DNA of 19,873 nucleotides from an uncultured Acidobacteriota bacterium (GTDB lineage Bacteria > Acidobacteriota > Terriglobia > UBA7540). A program made the translations under genes and the position numbers. Where the stretch lies: assembly GCA_937900045.1 (NCBI GenBank), contig CALCEB010000060.1, positions 1 to 19,873 of the forward strand, written 5' to 3'. This document shows, in pieces, positions 1 through 8,228 of this stretch. Below the pieces are notes generated by a model. It saw nothing but the letters and a program-made list of their open reading frames with translations. It had not been told where the DNA came from and did not search any database. Positions within the stretch are counted from its first letter, which is position 1. The number at the start of each line of letters is the position of its first letter.

Positions 1-257
1 GTTGGGGCATGATGGGTGGCTGGGGCGGCTGGGGTGACTGGGGTGGCATGGGCCCGGATATCGCCCAAACCACGGCTCAACCCCGCGTGATGGGGATCCT
101 TGCAGTTGACCTCATCGATGTCAAGAGAAAACAACTCGTTTGGCGGGGTCAGGCGACAACGGATGACGTTTCCGACAAGCAAAAAGGGGATGAAAAGCAA
201 GTCCTTAAGTCGATCGATAAAATGTTTAAGCAATACCCTCCAAAAGTCAAACGATAG
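1..257 (+). CDS. DUF4136 domain protein, C-terminal fragment (5' end outside window)
   Basis: The reading frame is open to the left window edge, so this is the 3' part of a gene that starts upstream. About 84 residues are visible. They begin with a Gly/Trp-rich linker (GGWGGWGDWGGMG) followed by a segment of the type 'GILAVDLIDVKRKQLVWRG' and an ending 'KMFKQYPPK'. This matches the C-terminal half of DUF4136 proteins, which are usually envelope lipoproteins of unknown function; the Gly/Trp-rich linker is typical of acidobacterial members. The signal peptide or lipobox would lie outside the window. The in-frame ATG at 9 is probably internal, because the domain is incomplete there. Function is unknown. 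The family call is fairly secure from the VWRG and YPP motifs. Confidence 0.75.
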   Translation, partial: WGMMGGWGGWGDWGGMGPDIAQTTAQPRVMGILAVDLIDVKRKQLVWRGQATTDDVSDKQKGDEKQVLKSIDKMFKQYPPKVKR

Positions 258-356
258 ACGGGTAATGGCAGGAAGTGCGCTGCAAGTGGACCGACGTCTG
301 GCACGCTAGGGTGTGTGTTATGCCAAAGCTAGAAAACCGAAAAGGAGGTAACTGAC

Positions 357-788
357 ATGCGAAGGTTGATCACAGTAGTCCTGCCTTCCTGTCTCGTGCT
401 GATTCTCTGCGCGGGTACCGCGAAGGCAGACATCACCGGCCAAGTTGACGCGAACATTCCCTTTCAATTTCACGTCGGGAACACGACGCTCCCGGCTGGC
501 AAGTACGTTTTCCGGATGATGAACGGCACGGACTTGATGGTTATGACGGTCACGAGTGAAGACAATAAAATCGCTGAGGAGTTTCTGGTCCGTACAGCCT
601 TGGCGACAAAGACGCCCCAGCACTCAGAATTGACCTTCAAGCGTTATGGACATGAAGAGTTTCTCCGTAGGATTTTCCAAGGGGGTGCCCAGACCGGCGC
701 AGCAGTGGATGAACCATCCCGGGAAGAACTTCGTTTGCAGAAGAAAGGCGTGCATCCTATTATCCACTCGGTAGAAGCAGGGCACTAA
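357..788 (+). CDS. Small secreted protein of unknown function (acidobacterial 'LPAGKY' family)
   Basis: This 143-residue protein has a clear Sec signal peptide (residues 1-24, cleavage after AKA). The mature part begins with a beta-type segment carrying 'NIPFQFHVGNTTLPAGKYVFRM', then 'SELTFKRYGHEEFLRRIF' and 'SREELRLQKK'. The IPF.F.VG..LPAG.Y and L.F.RYG..FL motifs recur in many small secreted proteins of Acidobacteriota that have no assigned function. The start is well supported by a perfect AGGAGGT at 343-349, seven bases before the ATG. Mature size and composition suggest a small periplasmic or surface beta domain. It lies 173 bases upstream of the efflux operon but is separated from it by a hairpin, so co-transcription is not implied. 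I cannot assign a biochemical role. Confidence 0.8.
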   Translation: MRRLITVVLPSCLVLILCAGTAKADITGQVDANIPFQFHVGNTTLPAGKYVFRMMNGTDLMVMTVTSEDNKIAEEFLVRTALATKTPQHSELTFKRYGHEEFLRRIFQGGAQTGAAVDEPSREELRLQKKGVHPIIHSVEAGH

Positions 789-844
789 AAAGGCATTTCG
801 AAGTAGGAACGGGGTCAGATCCTGCTTGTTTCCAGTATGCGTCC

Positions 845-882
845 GGTCTGCGCACCCCAGTTCCCAACGTAGTGCGCAGACC
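845..882 (+). terminator. Hairpin after the small secreted protein gene
   Basis: A perfect 11-bp inverted repeat (GGTCTGCGCAC at 845-855, GTGCGCAGACC at 872-882) flanks a 16-base loop. It sits 57 bases after the stop codon and upstream of the efflux operon. Only a weak pyrimidine run (GCTCTTTC) follows, so it may be a poor intrinsic terminator, an mRNA-stabilising hairpin, or an operator for the operon downstream. Confidence 0.45.
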
Positions 883-961
883 GCTCTTTCGCGCAGTCTC
901 ACTCAGTCGAAGGAAATCAATCCGTATCATTGCCGGACCGGGTTTGCTTTAAGAGGAATTA

Positions 962-2227
962 ATGAGAACAAAGATGAATAAACAAGATCTTAGAAGACGA
1001 AACATGGATTTGGCTTGCATACTTACTCTGTTATTGACCAGCATCTCCCTTAGCTCCTGTGGCCGCGCCGGGGAAAGCAAGACCAGTGATGCTCCTTCCA
1101 AGGTTGTGACCGTGGCTGTAGTCAAGGTGACACGGCAAAACCTTTCGAACGATCTCCGTATTGCTTCCGAGTTCATTCCTTTTCAGGAAATCGATGTTAC
1201 GGCCAAGGTCTCCGGTTACATAAAAAAACTCAACATCGATTGGGGCTCACACGTCCAGAAGGGGCAGTTGCTGGCAGTGTTGGAAGTCCCGGAGCTCGAT
1301 GCCCAGGTTTCGAAAGACGGCGCCGCCGTGGAACGCGCGGCCAAGGACGTTTCCCGTGCCGGACAAGATCTGACTCGAGCCCAATCCGCTTACACGGTTG
1401 CACACTTGACTTACACCCGCCTTGCCGGTGTGCAGAAGGTGAGGCCGGACTTGGTATCGCAGGAAGATGTGGACATCGCGCACGGTAAGGACCTGGGCAC
1501 TGGCGCCAGCGTCTCTGCCGCGCAAGATGCGCTGGCCGCAGCCCAACAGGAACTGGCAGTTGCGAACTCCATGCTGGCCAAGGACCAGGCATTCCTCAAC
1601 TATGCCAGCATCACCGCTCCCTTTGACGGGGTGGTGACTCGGCTGGACGCCTATCTGGGCGCGCTGCTTCCCGCCGGGACTTCCAACGCTACGTCGTCGC
1701 TTCCGCTCTGCCGGCTATCGCAAAATAATATGCTCCGGCTGGTGATTCCAGTGCCGGAGCGCATCGTACCGGACATCCAGATCGGCAAACAAGTGAATGT
1801 GGACGTGACTGCCCTCAAAAAGGTGTTTAAGGGAAAGGTGATCCGCTTTTCGGATCAGATTGATCTGGCCACTCGGACCATGCACACGGAGGTTCAAGTC
1901 CCCAATCCGAAATATGAGATCGTTCCAGGGATGTATGCCTACGTTCAGATCCCCGTGCAAAGTGAGTACCACGCGCTGGCTGTTCCCATCCAATCCGTGG
2001 AAGTAACGGGCGTGGGGAAAGGAACCGTGGAAGTGGTTAACAACCAGAAGAAAATTGAGGTGCGGCACGTCGTATTGGGTATCGAAACTGCCAACGATGT
2101 CGAGATTGTTTCCGGATTGCATCAAGGCGAACTAGCGGTGTTTGGAGAACAGGGCCGCTACCGGGCTGGCGAACCCGTGCAGCCGAGGCTGGTGGATGTT
2201 TCTGACATCGCGGGGGTGAACCAATAA
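962..2227 (+). CDS. RND efflux periplasmic adaptor (membrane fusion lipoprotein, HlyD/AcrA family)
   Basis: This 421-residue adaptor should bridge the inner-membrane pump encoded next and the TolC-like channel. An N-terminal hydrophobic segment (about 16-32) ends in the lipobox LSSC, with Cys33 the predicted lipidated residue. The first lipoyl half (about 78-112, 'GYIKKLNIDWGSHVQKGQLL') is followed by an Ala/Gln-rich alpha-hairpin predicted as coiled coil (about 113-212). The second lipoyl half follows ('ASITAPFDGVVTRLDAYLGA', about 215-234), then beta-barrel and membrane-proximal domains to the end. This is the normal order and length for AcrA/MdtA-type proteins. GAGG at 953-956 supports the ATG at 962; ATGs at residues 5 and 15 are possible alternatives. 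Its stop overlaps the pump start by one base (TAATG), which implies translational coupling. Substrate cannot be read from the sequence, and no regulator gene lies beside it. Confidence 0.93.
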   Translation: MRTKMNKQDLRRRNMDLACILTLLLTSISLSSCGRAGESKTSDAPSKVVTVAVVKVTRQNLSNDLRIASEFIPFQEIDVTAKVSGYIKKLNIDWGSHVQKGQLLAVLEVPELDAQVSKDGAAVERAAKDVSRAGQDLTRAQSAYTVAHLTYTRLAGVQKVRPDLVSQEDVDIAHGKDLGTGASVSAAQDALAAAQQELAVANSMLAKDQAFLNYASITAPFDGVVTRLDAYLGALLPAGTSNATSSLPLCRLSQNNMLRLVIPVPERIVPDIQIGKQVNVDVTALKKVFKGKVIRFSDQIDLATRTMHTEVQVPNPKYEIVPGMYAYVQIPVQSEYHALAVPIQSVEVTGVGKGTVEVVNNQKKIEVRHVVLGIETANDVEIVSGLHQGELAVFGEQGRYRAGEPVQPRLVDVSDIAGVNQ

Positions 2228-5200
2228 TGGCAAAATTCTCCCTTCGCCACCCGTACCTGATCGTTGTCGTCAGTCTGATTATCTGCGTCCTCGGGCTTAC
2301 CAGTGTCGTGCGCATGCCGGTGGATATGTTCCCGCCCATCCATATTCCGGTGGTCATGTGTGCCACTTTTTATAACGGCATGCCGCCCCAGCAGATCGAG
2401 GCGGACATTACCGATACATTCGAACGCTTCTTCACCCTGGGCAGCAACATCGACCACATGGAATCCCGCTCCCTCACCGGCGTCAGCCTCATCAAAATCT
2501 TCTTCACGCCGGGCACCAACGCCAGTGCCGACGTCACCCAGATTGCCAACCTCGCCATGGCCGACCTGAAGCGTCTGCCGGAGGGGACGTTGCCGCCGGT
2601 GGTCTTGGGAATGTCGGCTTCCAATCAGCCCGTCTGCCTGCTGACCGCCTTGGGCAAAGGCATGAACCAGACGCAGCTTCACGACTACTTGCAATACCAG
2701 GTCCGCGACCAAATCGCGGGTGTGCCCGGCGCCACCGTGCCACCGCCTTTCGGCGGCAAATACCGCCAGGTGATGGTTTACGTAGATCCTCTGAAGCTGC
2801 AAGCTCACCAGTTAAGTCCCATGGACGTGGTGCGAGCCGTCAATTCCTCCAACCTCATTCTGCCTGCCGGCGATGTGCGAATCGGGCCGCTTGACTACAA
2901 CATTTACACCAATGCTCAGGTGCCGAATCCCAAGGATTTGAACCAAGTGGTGCTCAAGACGGAGGGCGAAAATAACGTTTATGTAGAAGATGTCGGCAAG
3001 GCGGTCGATGGCTCTTACCTGCAGTACAACTTGGTACGCGTGGATGGCCAGCGCTCTGTCTACGTCCCTGTCACCAAGCAAGGCGGAGGCGCCAATACCA
3101 TTAAAGTGGTGGATGGCATTCGCGACGCGGTCAAGCATCTTCGGGATATTCCCAGACAGATGAAAGTCGATGTCGCCTTCGACCAATCGCAATTTGTCCG
3201 GCAAGCCATTACCACCGTGGTGCATGAGGGCAGCATGGGTCTCATCCTCACTGCGCTCATGATTCTGCTCTTTCTGGGCAGCTTGCGCGCCACCACCGCG
3301 GTTTTTTTGTCGATTCCCATTTCGGTGTTGGCCGCGCTGTTTATGCTCTATACCGGCGGGAGCACCATTAATGCCATGCTGCTCAGCGGCCTGGCGCTGG
3401 TTTTTTCCCGGCTGATCGATAACTCGGTCATTGTGTTGGAAAACATCTACCGGCACATGGAACTGGGCGACGCGCCGGCGGTCGCCGCCGAGCAAGGCAC
3501 GGATGAGGTGGCGCTGGCCGTGCTTTCCATTACGCTGGCCACCATCGTGGTCTTTTTCCCGGTGACGCTGCTTTACGGGGTCAGTAAATTCCTGTTCATG
3601 GCGCTGGCCTCAGGCGTGGTGCTTTCCTTGGTGGCGTCCTATTTTGTGGCCGTCGGCGTGGTGCCGCTCTTCTGCGCGAAGGTGCTCAAGCCGCTGGAAG
3701 GGCACCACGAAGGCGGGGTCGAAGCCGGACCCATTCGTCACAAGTCCGCAGGGCAGCGCTTCTACGAGGCTTTCAACGCCCGCTTTGAACGGATGCTGGA
3801 CGGCTATGACCGCTGGGTGCAGAAAAGCCTGGATTATCCGCGCGGGGTCGTGGGAGGTTTCATTGTTGTCTTTGCGGCCAGCCTCCTGCTCTATCCTCTA
3901 CTCGGTTTTTCATTTTTTCCCAAAACCGATGGAGGACAATTTATGATCAACCTCGAGGCGCCGACCGGCTCTCGCATCGGAGTGACGGAAGGTTACGTGA
4001 AGCAGGTGGAGGATATCATCCGGCATGTTGTCCGCCCCAAAGAACTGCATACCATCATTTCCAATATCGGCGTGATGCCCGATTTTTCAGCCTTATACAC
4101 ACCCAATTCGGTCATGAGTACGGCATTCGTGCAGGTGGATCTTCACGCTGACCATAAGGTCAGCAGCTTCACCTATATGGATGAGGTGCGGCAGGAGGTC
4201 AGCGACCAGCTTCCGGAGCTTCGGACCTATTTCCAGTCCGGGTCGTTGGTGGATTCCGTTTTGAACCAGGGTGCTCCCGCTCCGATCGACGTTCAAGTCA
4301 GCGGCATGGACCTGAAGACGGACGACCAGATCGCGGAAACTCTCGCCAGCAAGATCCGCCATCTCCCCAGCATCAGTGAGGTCTATGTCCCGCAGGACAT
4401 GGATTATCCCGCCCTGGAAATCAACGTCAACCGCACTCGGGCCAGTGAACTGGGACTGCAACCCGAGGAGGTCATTGACAATATCATCACTTCACTCACC
4501 TCCGATGTGATGATTGCGCCCAGTTATTGGATCGATCCAAAGACCGGCAACAATTACTTCGTGACCGTGCAGTATCCCAATAACGAAGTCACATCCCTGA
4601 CCGGCCTGGAGATGATGCCACTGCACGCCCCCAACCTCAAGATGCCGACCTACCTCGATCAAGTGAGCACCATAAAGCAAATTCTGACGCCGACCGAGGT
4701 GGACCACTACCAATTGGAGCGGGATATTGACATTTACGTGGCGCCGAAGAGTGAGGATCTGTCAAGGCCCATGAAGTCCATCCAAAAGATCATTGCCGCC
4801 ACTCATCTGCCCAGCCATAACTTTAGGATTGATATCCACGGTTTGGTTCTCACCATGGAGTCGTCTTTCCACAGTTTTGCGATTGGCCTCGTCCTGTCAA
4901 TTCTGCTGGTCTACTTGATCCTGGTGGCGCAGTTCAAGTCTTTCACGGATCCTTTCCTGATTTTGCTCGCCATTCCCACCGGTTTGACCGGGGTCCTCAT
5001 CATCCTGTTTCTAACGGGAACAACGGTGAACATTCAGTCGCTCATGGGCGTGCTCATGATGACGGGCATGGTGGTCTCCAATACCATCTTGATTGTCGAT
5101 TTTGCCAAGCGCCTTGAGCAGGAGGAAAAAACCGTGCGCGAAGCGGTGGCGTTGTCGTGCCGCATCCGTCTGCGGCCCATCCTGATGACTTCGCTCGCCA

Positions 5201-5397
5201 CCATCGTGGGTTTGCTCCCCATGGCTTTCAAACTGGAGGCGGGAAGCGCCGCGTATGCGCCATTGGCTCTGTCCATCATTGGCGGCGTGACGGTCTCTGT
5301 GGTCTTGAGCATTTTCGTGATTCCCTCCGCCTACGTGCTGGCCTATGGCAAGAAGGATCAGGGAACTGCCCTGGCCCCGACTGAGGAGGTACGATAA
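2227..5397 (+). CDS. RND family efflux pump, inner-membrane permease (AcrB/HAE1-like) with altered proton relay
   Basis: At 1056 residues this is full length for an AcrB/MdtB-type pump that expels substrates using the proton gradient. TM1 is at about 10-30, the first periplasmic domain at about 35-330, TM2-6 at about 335-485, TM7 at about 541-560, the second periplasmic domain at about 565-875, and TM8-12 at about 880-1040. The 'RLRPILMTSLATIVGLLP' signature at 981-998 is present. The TM4 signature reads 'SRLIDNSVIVLENIYRH': Asp398 matches AcrB D407, but Asn399 replaces D408. In TM10 the motif 'VVSNTILIVDFAKR' has Ser951 where AcrB has K940. Arg981 and Thr988 (AcrB R971, T978) are kept. The gene overlaps both neighbours by one base. 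It may be a neutral-relay HAE1 subgroup rather than a broken pump, because the frame is intact and the rest of the signature is conserved. Substrate is unknown. Confidence 0.94.
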   Translation: MAKFSLRHPYLIVVVSLIICVLGLTSVVRMPVDMFPPIHIPVVMCATFYNGMPPQQIEADITDTFERFFTLGSNIDHMESRSLTGVSLIKIFFTPGTNASADVTQIANLAMADLKRLPEGTLPPVVLGMSASNQPVCLLTALGKGMNQTQLHDYLQYQVRDQIAGVPGATVPPPFGGKYRQVMVYVDPLKLQAHQLSPMDVVRAVNSSNLILPAGDVRIGPLDYNIYTNAQVPNPKDLNQVVLKTEGENNVYVEDVGKAVDGSYLQYNLVRVDGQRSVYVPVTKQGGGANTIKVVDGIRDAVKHLRDIPRQMKVDVAFDQSQFVRQAITTVVHEGSMGLILTALMILLFLGSLRATTAVFLSIPISVLAALFMLYTGGSTINAMLLSGLALVFSRLIDNSVIVLENIYRHMELGDAPAVAAEQGTDEVALAVLSITLATIVVFFPVTLLYGVSKFLFMALASGVVLSLVASYFVAVGVVPLFCAKVLKPLEGHHEGGVEAGPIRHKSAGQRFYEAFNARFERMLDGYDRWVQKSLDYPRGVVGGFIVVFAASLLLYPLLGFSFFPKTDGGQFMINLEAPTGSRIGVTEGYVKQVEDIIRHVVRPKELHTIISNIGVMPDFSALYTPNSVMSTAFVQVDLHADHKVSSFTYMDEVRQEVSDQLPELRTYFQSGSLVDSVLNQGAPAPIDVQVSGMDLKTDDQIAETLASKIRHLPSISEVYVPQDMDYPALEINVNRTRASELGLQPEEVIDNIITSLTSDVMIAPSYWIDPKTGNNYFVTVQYPNNEVTSLTGLEMMPLHAPNLKMPTYLDQVSTIKQILTPTEVDHYQLERDIDIYVAPKSEDLSRPMKSIQKIIAATHLPSHNFRIDIHGLVLTMESSFHSFAIGLVLSILLVYLILVAQFKSFTDPFLILLAIPTGLTGVLIILFLTGTTVNIQSLMGVLMMTGMVVSNTILIVDFAKRLEQEEKTVREAVALSCRIRLRPILMTSLATIVGLLPMAFKLEAGSAAYAPLALSIIGGVTVSVVLSIFVIPSAYVLAYGKKDQGTALAPTEEVR

Positions 5398-6782
5398 TGA
5401 TTTTAAGAAGCAAGCTGTTGTGGAGCCTTCTACTGCCCCTTCTGTTTGTTGCTGCGGGCTACGCGCAACAAACGCCTTCCCCCGGACCAGCCCAAACAGC
5501 ACAACAAGGCCAACCGCAAGCGGTGCCCCCCGCGGCCTCTTCTCCGGTCTATCCCACGCTGACTCTGGATCAGGCGGAGGCCCTGGCGCTTAAGAACCAC
5601 CCCCAGATTCAATACGCGCGTTACAATTCACTGGCTTCCAACCAGATTGTCCGTGAAATCCGGTCGGCCTACTTTCCCACGGTATACGGAAGCATTACCG
5701 GTACTGTCGCTGACCGCAACACCCGCATCGGCGCCGGATACATCGACTTGCCCCGCCTCTGGAACCGTTTTGGCTCAGGCTTGAGCGTCGATCAACTCAT
5801 CACCGACTCCGGCCGCACCCCCAACCTGGTGGCCAGTTCGCGGCTGCAGGACCAGGCCGCCCATCAGGACGTGTTTACGTCGCGTTACGATGTTCTGCTG
5901 GCCGTGAACCAAGCCTACTTCCAGGTGCTTCGCGCTGAAGCTCTTTTGAGAGTGGCGCAGAAGACGGTTGGAGAGCGGCAGACCGTGGTAGACCAAGTCT
6001 CGGCCATGGTAAAGAATCAATTGAAATCCCAACTTGATTTGAGCTTTGTACAGGTGAACCTTGCCCAGGCAAAGCTGTTGGAAATTAGCGCGCAGAATGA
6101 TGTCGACAAGGCCTTCGCGCAGCTTTCCCGAACCCTCGGTACCTCTAAATCCCAGCAGTACACGCTCCAGCAGCGCACCCTGCCGCAACCTCCGCCACCT
6201 TCTGCCGAAGACTTGGTGACCCTGGCGATGGCCAATCGCCCGGAATTGGCAAGCCTGCGCTACAGCAGCCAGTCCGCCTACAAGTTTCAAAAGGCGGAGA
6301 GGGATCTTTCCCTTCCGACCGTCACGGCCCAAGGCGACGCTGGCGTCATCCCGGACGTCGCCCAGCTTCTTCTGCCTCGAATTGTTCCGAACCATTATGA
6401 GGCGGCGTTCGTCAATGTCAACGTGCCCATCTTCAACGGCCATCTTTTTGCGGCGCAACGCACGGAAGCGATGATGCAGGCCCGCGCTGCCGACCAGAAG
6501 CTCCGCAATATGCAGGAACAAATCGCCCGAGACGTGAGATCGGCTTGGGCCGATGCAACCACCGGCTACCAGCGGATTGCTGTTACCCAACAACTTCTGG
6601 ACGAAGCCAGAATGGCTCTGGCCCTCGCCCAGGGCCGTTACAACTTGGGGCTCGGCTCAGTGGTTGAGCTTACACAAGGACAATTAAGCGAGTTGCAAGC
6701 AGAGATCGAAAACGTCAACGCCAAGTACGATTATCAAATTCAGGATGCCGTGCTTCAGTACCAAACTGGCAATCTGAGGTAA
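5397..6782 (+). CDS. TolC-family outer membrane efflux protein
   Basis: This 461-residue protein is the expected outer-membrane channel of the tripartite pump. A signal peptide covers residues 1-23 (cleavage near GYA-QQ), followed by a Pro/Gln/Ala-rich linker to about residue 50. Two OEP repeats follow: the first opens with 'LTLDQAEALALKNHPQI' (about 55-71), the second near 'SAEDLVTLAMANRPEL'. The end carries the typical 'YNLGLGSVVELTQGQLSEL' helix. TolC-like proteins trimerise into a beta-barrel plus alpha-helical tunnel. Length is normal. The start is supported by GAGGAGGT at 5383-5390 inside the end of the pump gene, and the ATG overlaps the pump stop (TAATG). It is the last gene of the three-gene operon, and a hairpin lies just after the stop. 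Confidence 0.93.
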   Translation: MILRSKLLWSLLLPLLFVAAGYAQQTPSPGPAQTAQQGQPQAVPPAASSPVYPTLTLDQAEALALKNHPQIQYARYNSLASNQIVREIRSAYFPTVYGSITGTVADRNTRIGAGYIDLPRLWNRFGSGLSVDQLITDSGRTPNLVASSRLQDQAAHQDVFTSRYDVLLAVNQAYFQVLRAEALLRVAQKTVGERQTVVDQVSAMVKNQLKSQLDLSFVQVNLAQAKLLEISAQNDVDKAFAQLSRTLGTSKSQQYTLQQRTLPQPPPPSAEDLVTLAMANRPELASLRYSSQSAYKFQKAERDLSLPTVTAQGDAGVIPDVAQLLLPRIVPNHYEAAFVNVNVPIFNGHLFAAQRTEAMMQARAADQKLRNMQEQIARDVRSAWADATTGYQRIAVTQQLLDEARMALALAQGRYNLGLGSVVELTQGQLSELQAEIENVNAKYDYQIQDAVLQYQTGNLR

Positions 6783-7211
6783 CGCCGGCCAGTCACTCTA
6801 GCTCGGAGTGACTGGCGCTGTCCACCTGATCCTTTCGCCACGCCGCCCGGCCTTCCTGAGCCTTGGTCTACTGGCAGGTAAACTCACAGTCTCGCGCCAA
6901 GAAACAAAAAATCCCACAAAAGCATCCGCTCGTTTTGTGAAATCTTCCATACTTGCAGGATGTTCTCCCGCCGAATGGGCAGTTTCTTCACGCCTTCCAA
7001 ACCTTGAATGTTGAGCCCCGCCCGATTATCCCTGCTCCATCCATCCGTTTTTAATTGACGCAAAGCTTCTCCAGGGCCGGAAAATCCAGGGCTCGTCCCG
7101 GTGGACGGCTGCAGAAAAAAAGACATTTTCTTGACAATTTCATGACTCGAACAAGTTTCGATCAGCGCATCCTATTAGTTGATGTCAACTCATTTGAGAA
7201 GGAGAAATACC
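6783..7211. other. Intergenic region between the efflux operon and the Gly-rich protein gene
   Basis: About 430 bases with no convincing gene. It holds the terminator-like hairpin at 6788-6816. Near its right end, TTGACA at 7131-7136 matches a sigma70 -35 box, but nothing resembling TATAAT lies 16-18 bases further on, so I do not call a promoter. Short frames here show no recognisable motif and lack ribosome sites. Confidence 0.5.
6788..6816 (+). terminator. Hairpin ending the RND efflux operon
   Basis: A perfect 11-bp stem (GCCAGTCACTC / GAGTGACTGGC) with a 7-base loop begins six bases after the TolC-like gene stop. No strong T-run follows, so termination may be weak or factor-assisted, but the position fits an operon end. 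Confidence 0.55.
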
Positions 7212-7649
7212 ATGCGTTTATCGATTCGATGTGTTTCAGCGATTGCGGTTTGTATGTTTGCAGTGGTTTCGGCCTTTGCGCAGTATGGCGGTGGCGGCTC
7301 AAGCGGAGGAGGGATGGGCGGTAGGGGAGGTTATATTGCACCCAAAGGCGGTTACAGCTCCAGCACCGGCATCGCCATTGGCGCGGCGGCAGCAGCCGGA
7401 GTCGGCATAGCCTATTATGCTCTCCACAATCGCGGCAAGGTGGTCGGTTGCATCGAGCCATCTGCGGTTGGCAAGAAGCTGTTGGACGCGAAAAACCAGA
7501 AGACCTATACGCTACTGGCCAGCAATAGCATCATGCTGCCTCCCGGCCAGCGGTTGGCATTGAAAGTGAAGAAGGCCAAAGACGCTTCCGGGAACCCAGA
7601 GCTCAAAGTGCAAAAAGTGGTGAAGGATTACGGTTCGTGTAAAGAGTAA
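7212..7649 (+). CDS. Small secreted Gly-rich protein with one membrane segment, function unknown
   Basis: Starting at the ATG at 7212 this is 145 residues. A signal peptide covers 1-24 (cleavage after AFA-Q). A Gly/Ser-rich stretch (about 25-50) is followed by a strongly hydrophobic Gly/Ala segment (about 52-70) that could span a membrane. The soluble C-terminal part (about 75-145) carries 'LLDAKNQKTYTLL' and 'PPGQRLALKVKK'. Two cysteines lie outside the signal peptide (Cys80 and Cys143) and could form a disulfide. I chose 7212 over the TTG at 7179 and ATG at 7182 because an AGAAGGAGA ribosome site precedes it and the signal peptide starts exactly there. Similar proteins occur in Acidobacteriota as hypothetical proteins. 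No function can be assigned. Confidence 0.75.
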   Translation: MRLSIRCVSAIAVCMFAVVSAFAQYGGGGSSGGGMGGRGGYIAPKGGYSSSTGIAIGAAAAAGVGIAYYALHNRGKVVGCIEPSAVGKKLLDAKNQKTYTLLASNSIMLPPGQRLALKVKKAKDASGNPELKVQKVVKDYGSCKE

Positions 7650-8228
7650 CGGATCTCCTGGGCAGTGGAACCGCAGCGCCGATCTCTGCCCAGGTTTCCG
7701 TGTGGTGATTCCGGAGTAAAGCGTTCATCGGATTTCCGCGTCCGAAAAAGATCGCAGGCATGATGTTGGACATGGCCAATCTTTAGTACCAGCTTGCATC
7801 GGCAGGTAAAACGCCAGCGTTTGTGCGTTGGACTGTGCGGCTCGCCGGTCACCGCCCTCGCCCGCCTTCCATGAAGATTCCGTTCTATCCATTCGAGTCA
7901 ATTAGCATGGGGTCGATACCATGCCGGAGTCTTCCGATGGTCTTCCCTTGATGAAGATCGGCATGAGGGGATAAGAATATCCATTCTGCTTCCCGCGCAT
8001 TTCATTGCGCTCTCGGTTCCGGCGAACCAACCCGGCACGGCTCACCGTAGCCGCCAGCATCCCAAAAATCCTTCCCTTTTTGCGGGAATGGCGGTATTTT
8101 TTCATTTCGCTTCCTGATCTCATTCTGGAGTGAAGGATCTGAGTCCCGCCTGGCGGTGTGATGCTTCGCTTGGCGGTAAGCCACCGCACGTTATGGAATC
8201 TCTGTTCTGAAATCATTTGGGGAGGGAA
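7650..8228. other. Long intergenic region upstream of the hexosaminidase gene
   Basis: About 580 bases. Apart from the hairpin at 7657-7694 I see no RNA gene or promoter I can defend. A minus-strand frame (7902-8246) is open but has no ribosome site and no family motif. Read on the minus strand, 8110-8165 contains a 'GGGACTCAGATCCTTCACTCCAGAATGA' type sequence (given here in part) that resembles small dispersed intergenic repeats of Acidobacteriota. That resemblance is from memory and unverified. Confidence 0.4.
7657..7694 (+). terminator. Hairpin after the Gly-rich protein gene
   Basis: A perfect 9-bp inverted repeat (CCTGGGCAG at 7657-7665, CTGCCCAGG at 7686-7694) with a 20-base loop starts eight bases after the stop codon and is followed by TTT. 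It is a plausible but not strong intrinsic terminator. Confidence 0.5.

Noticed and set aside
298..316. Sigma54-like promoter (CTGGCACG) before the small secreted protein gene
   Set aside because: The -24 element is good, but the -12 position reads TG instead of GC, so the essential second element is missing.
2812..3495. Long antisense frames inside the RND pump and other real genes
   Set aside because: They mirror codon-position GC bias of the sense genes and show no recognisable domains.
7131..7160. TTGACA as -35 box for the Gly-rich protein gene
   Set aside because: No -10-like hexamer lies at a spacing of 16-18 bases.
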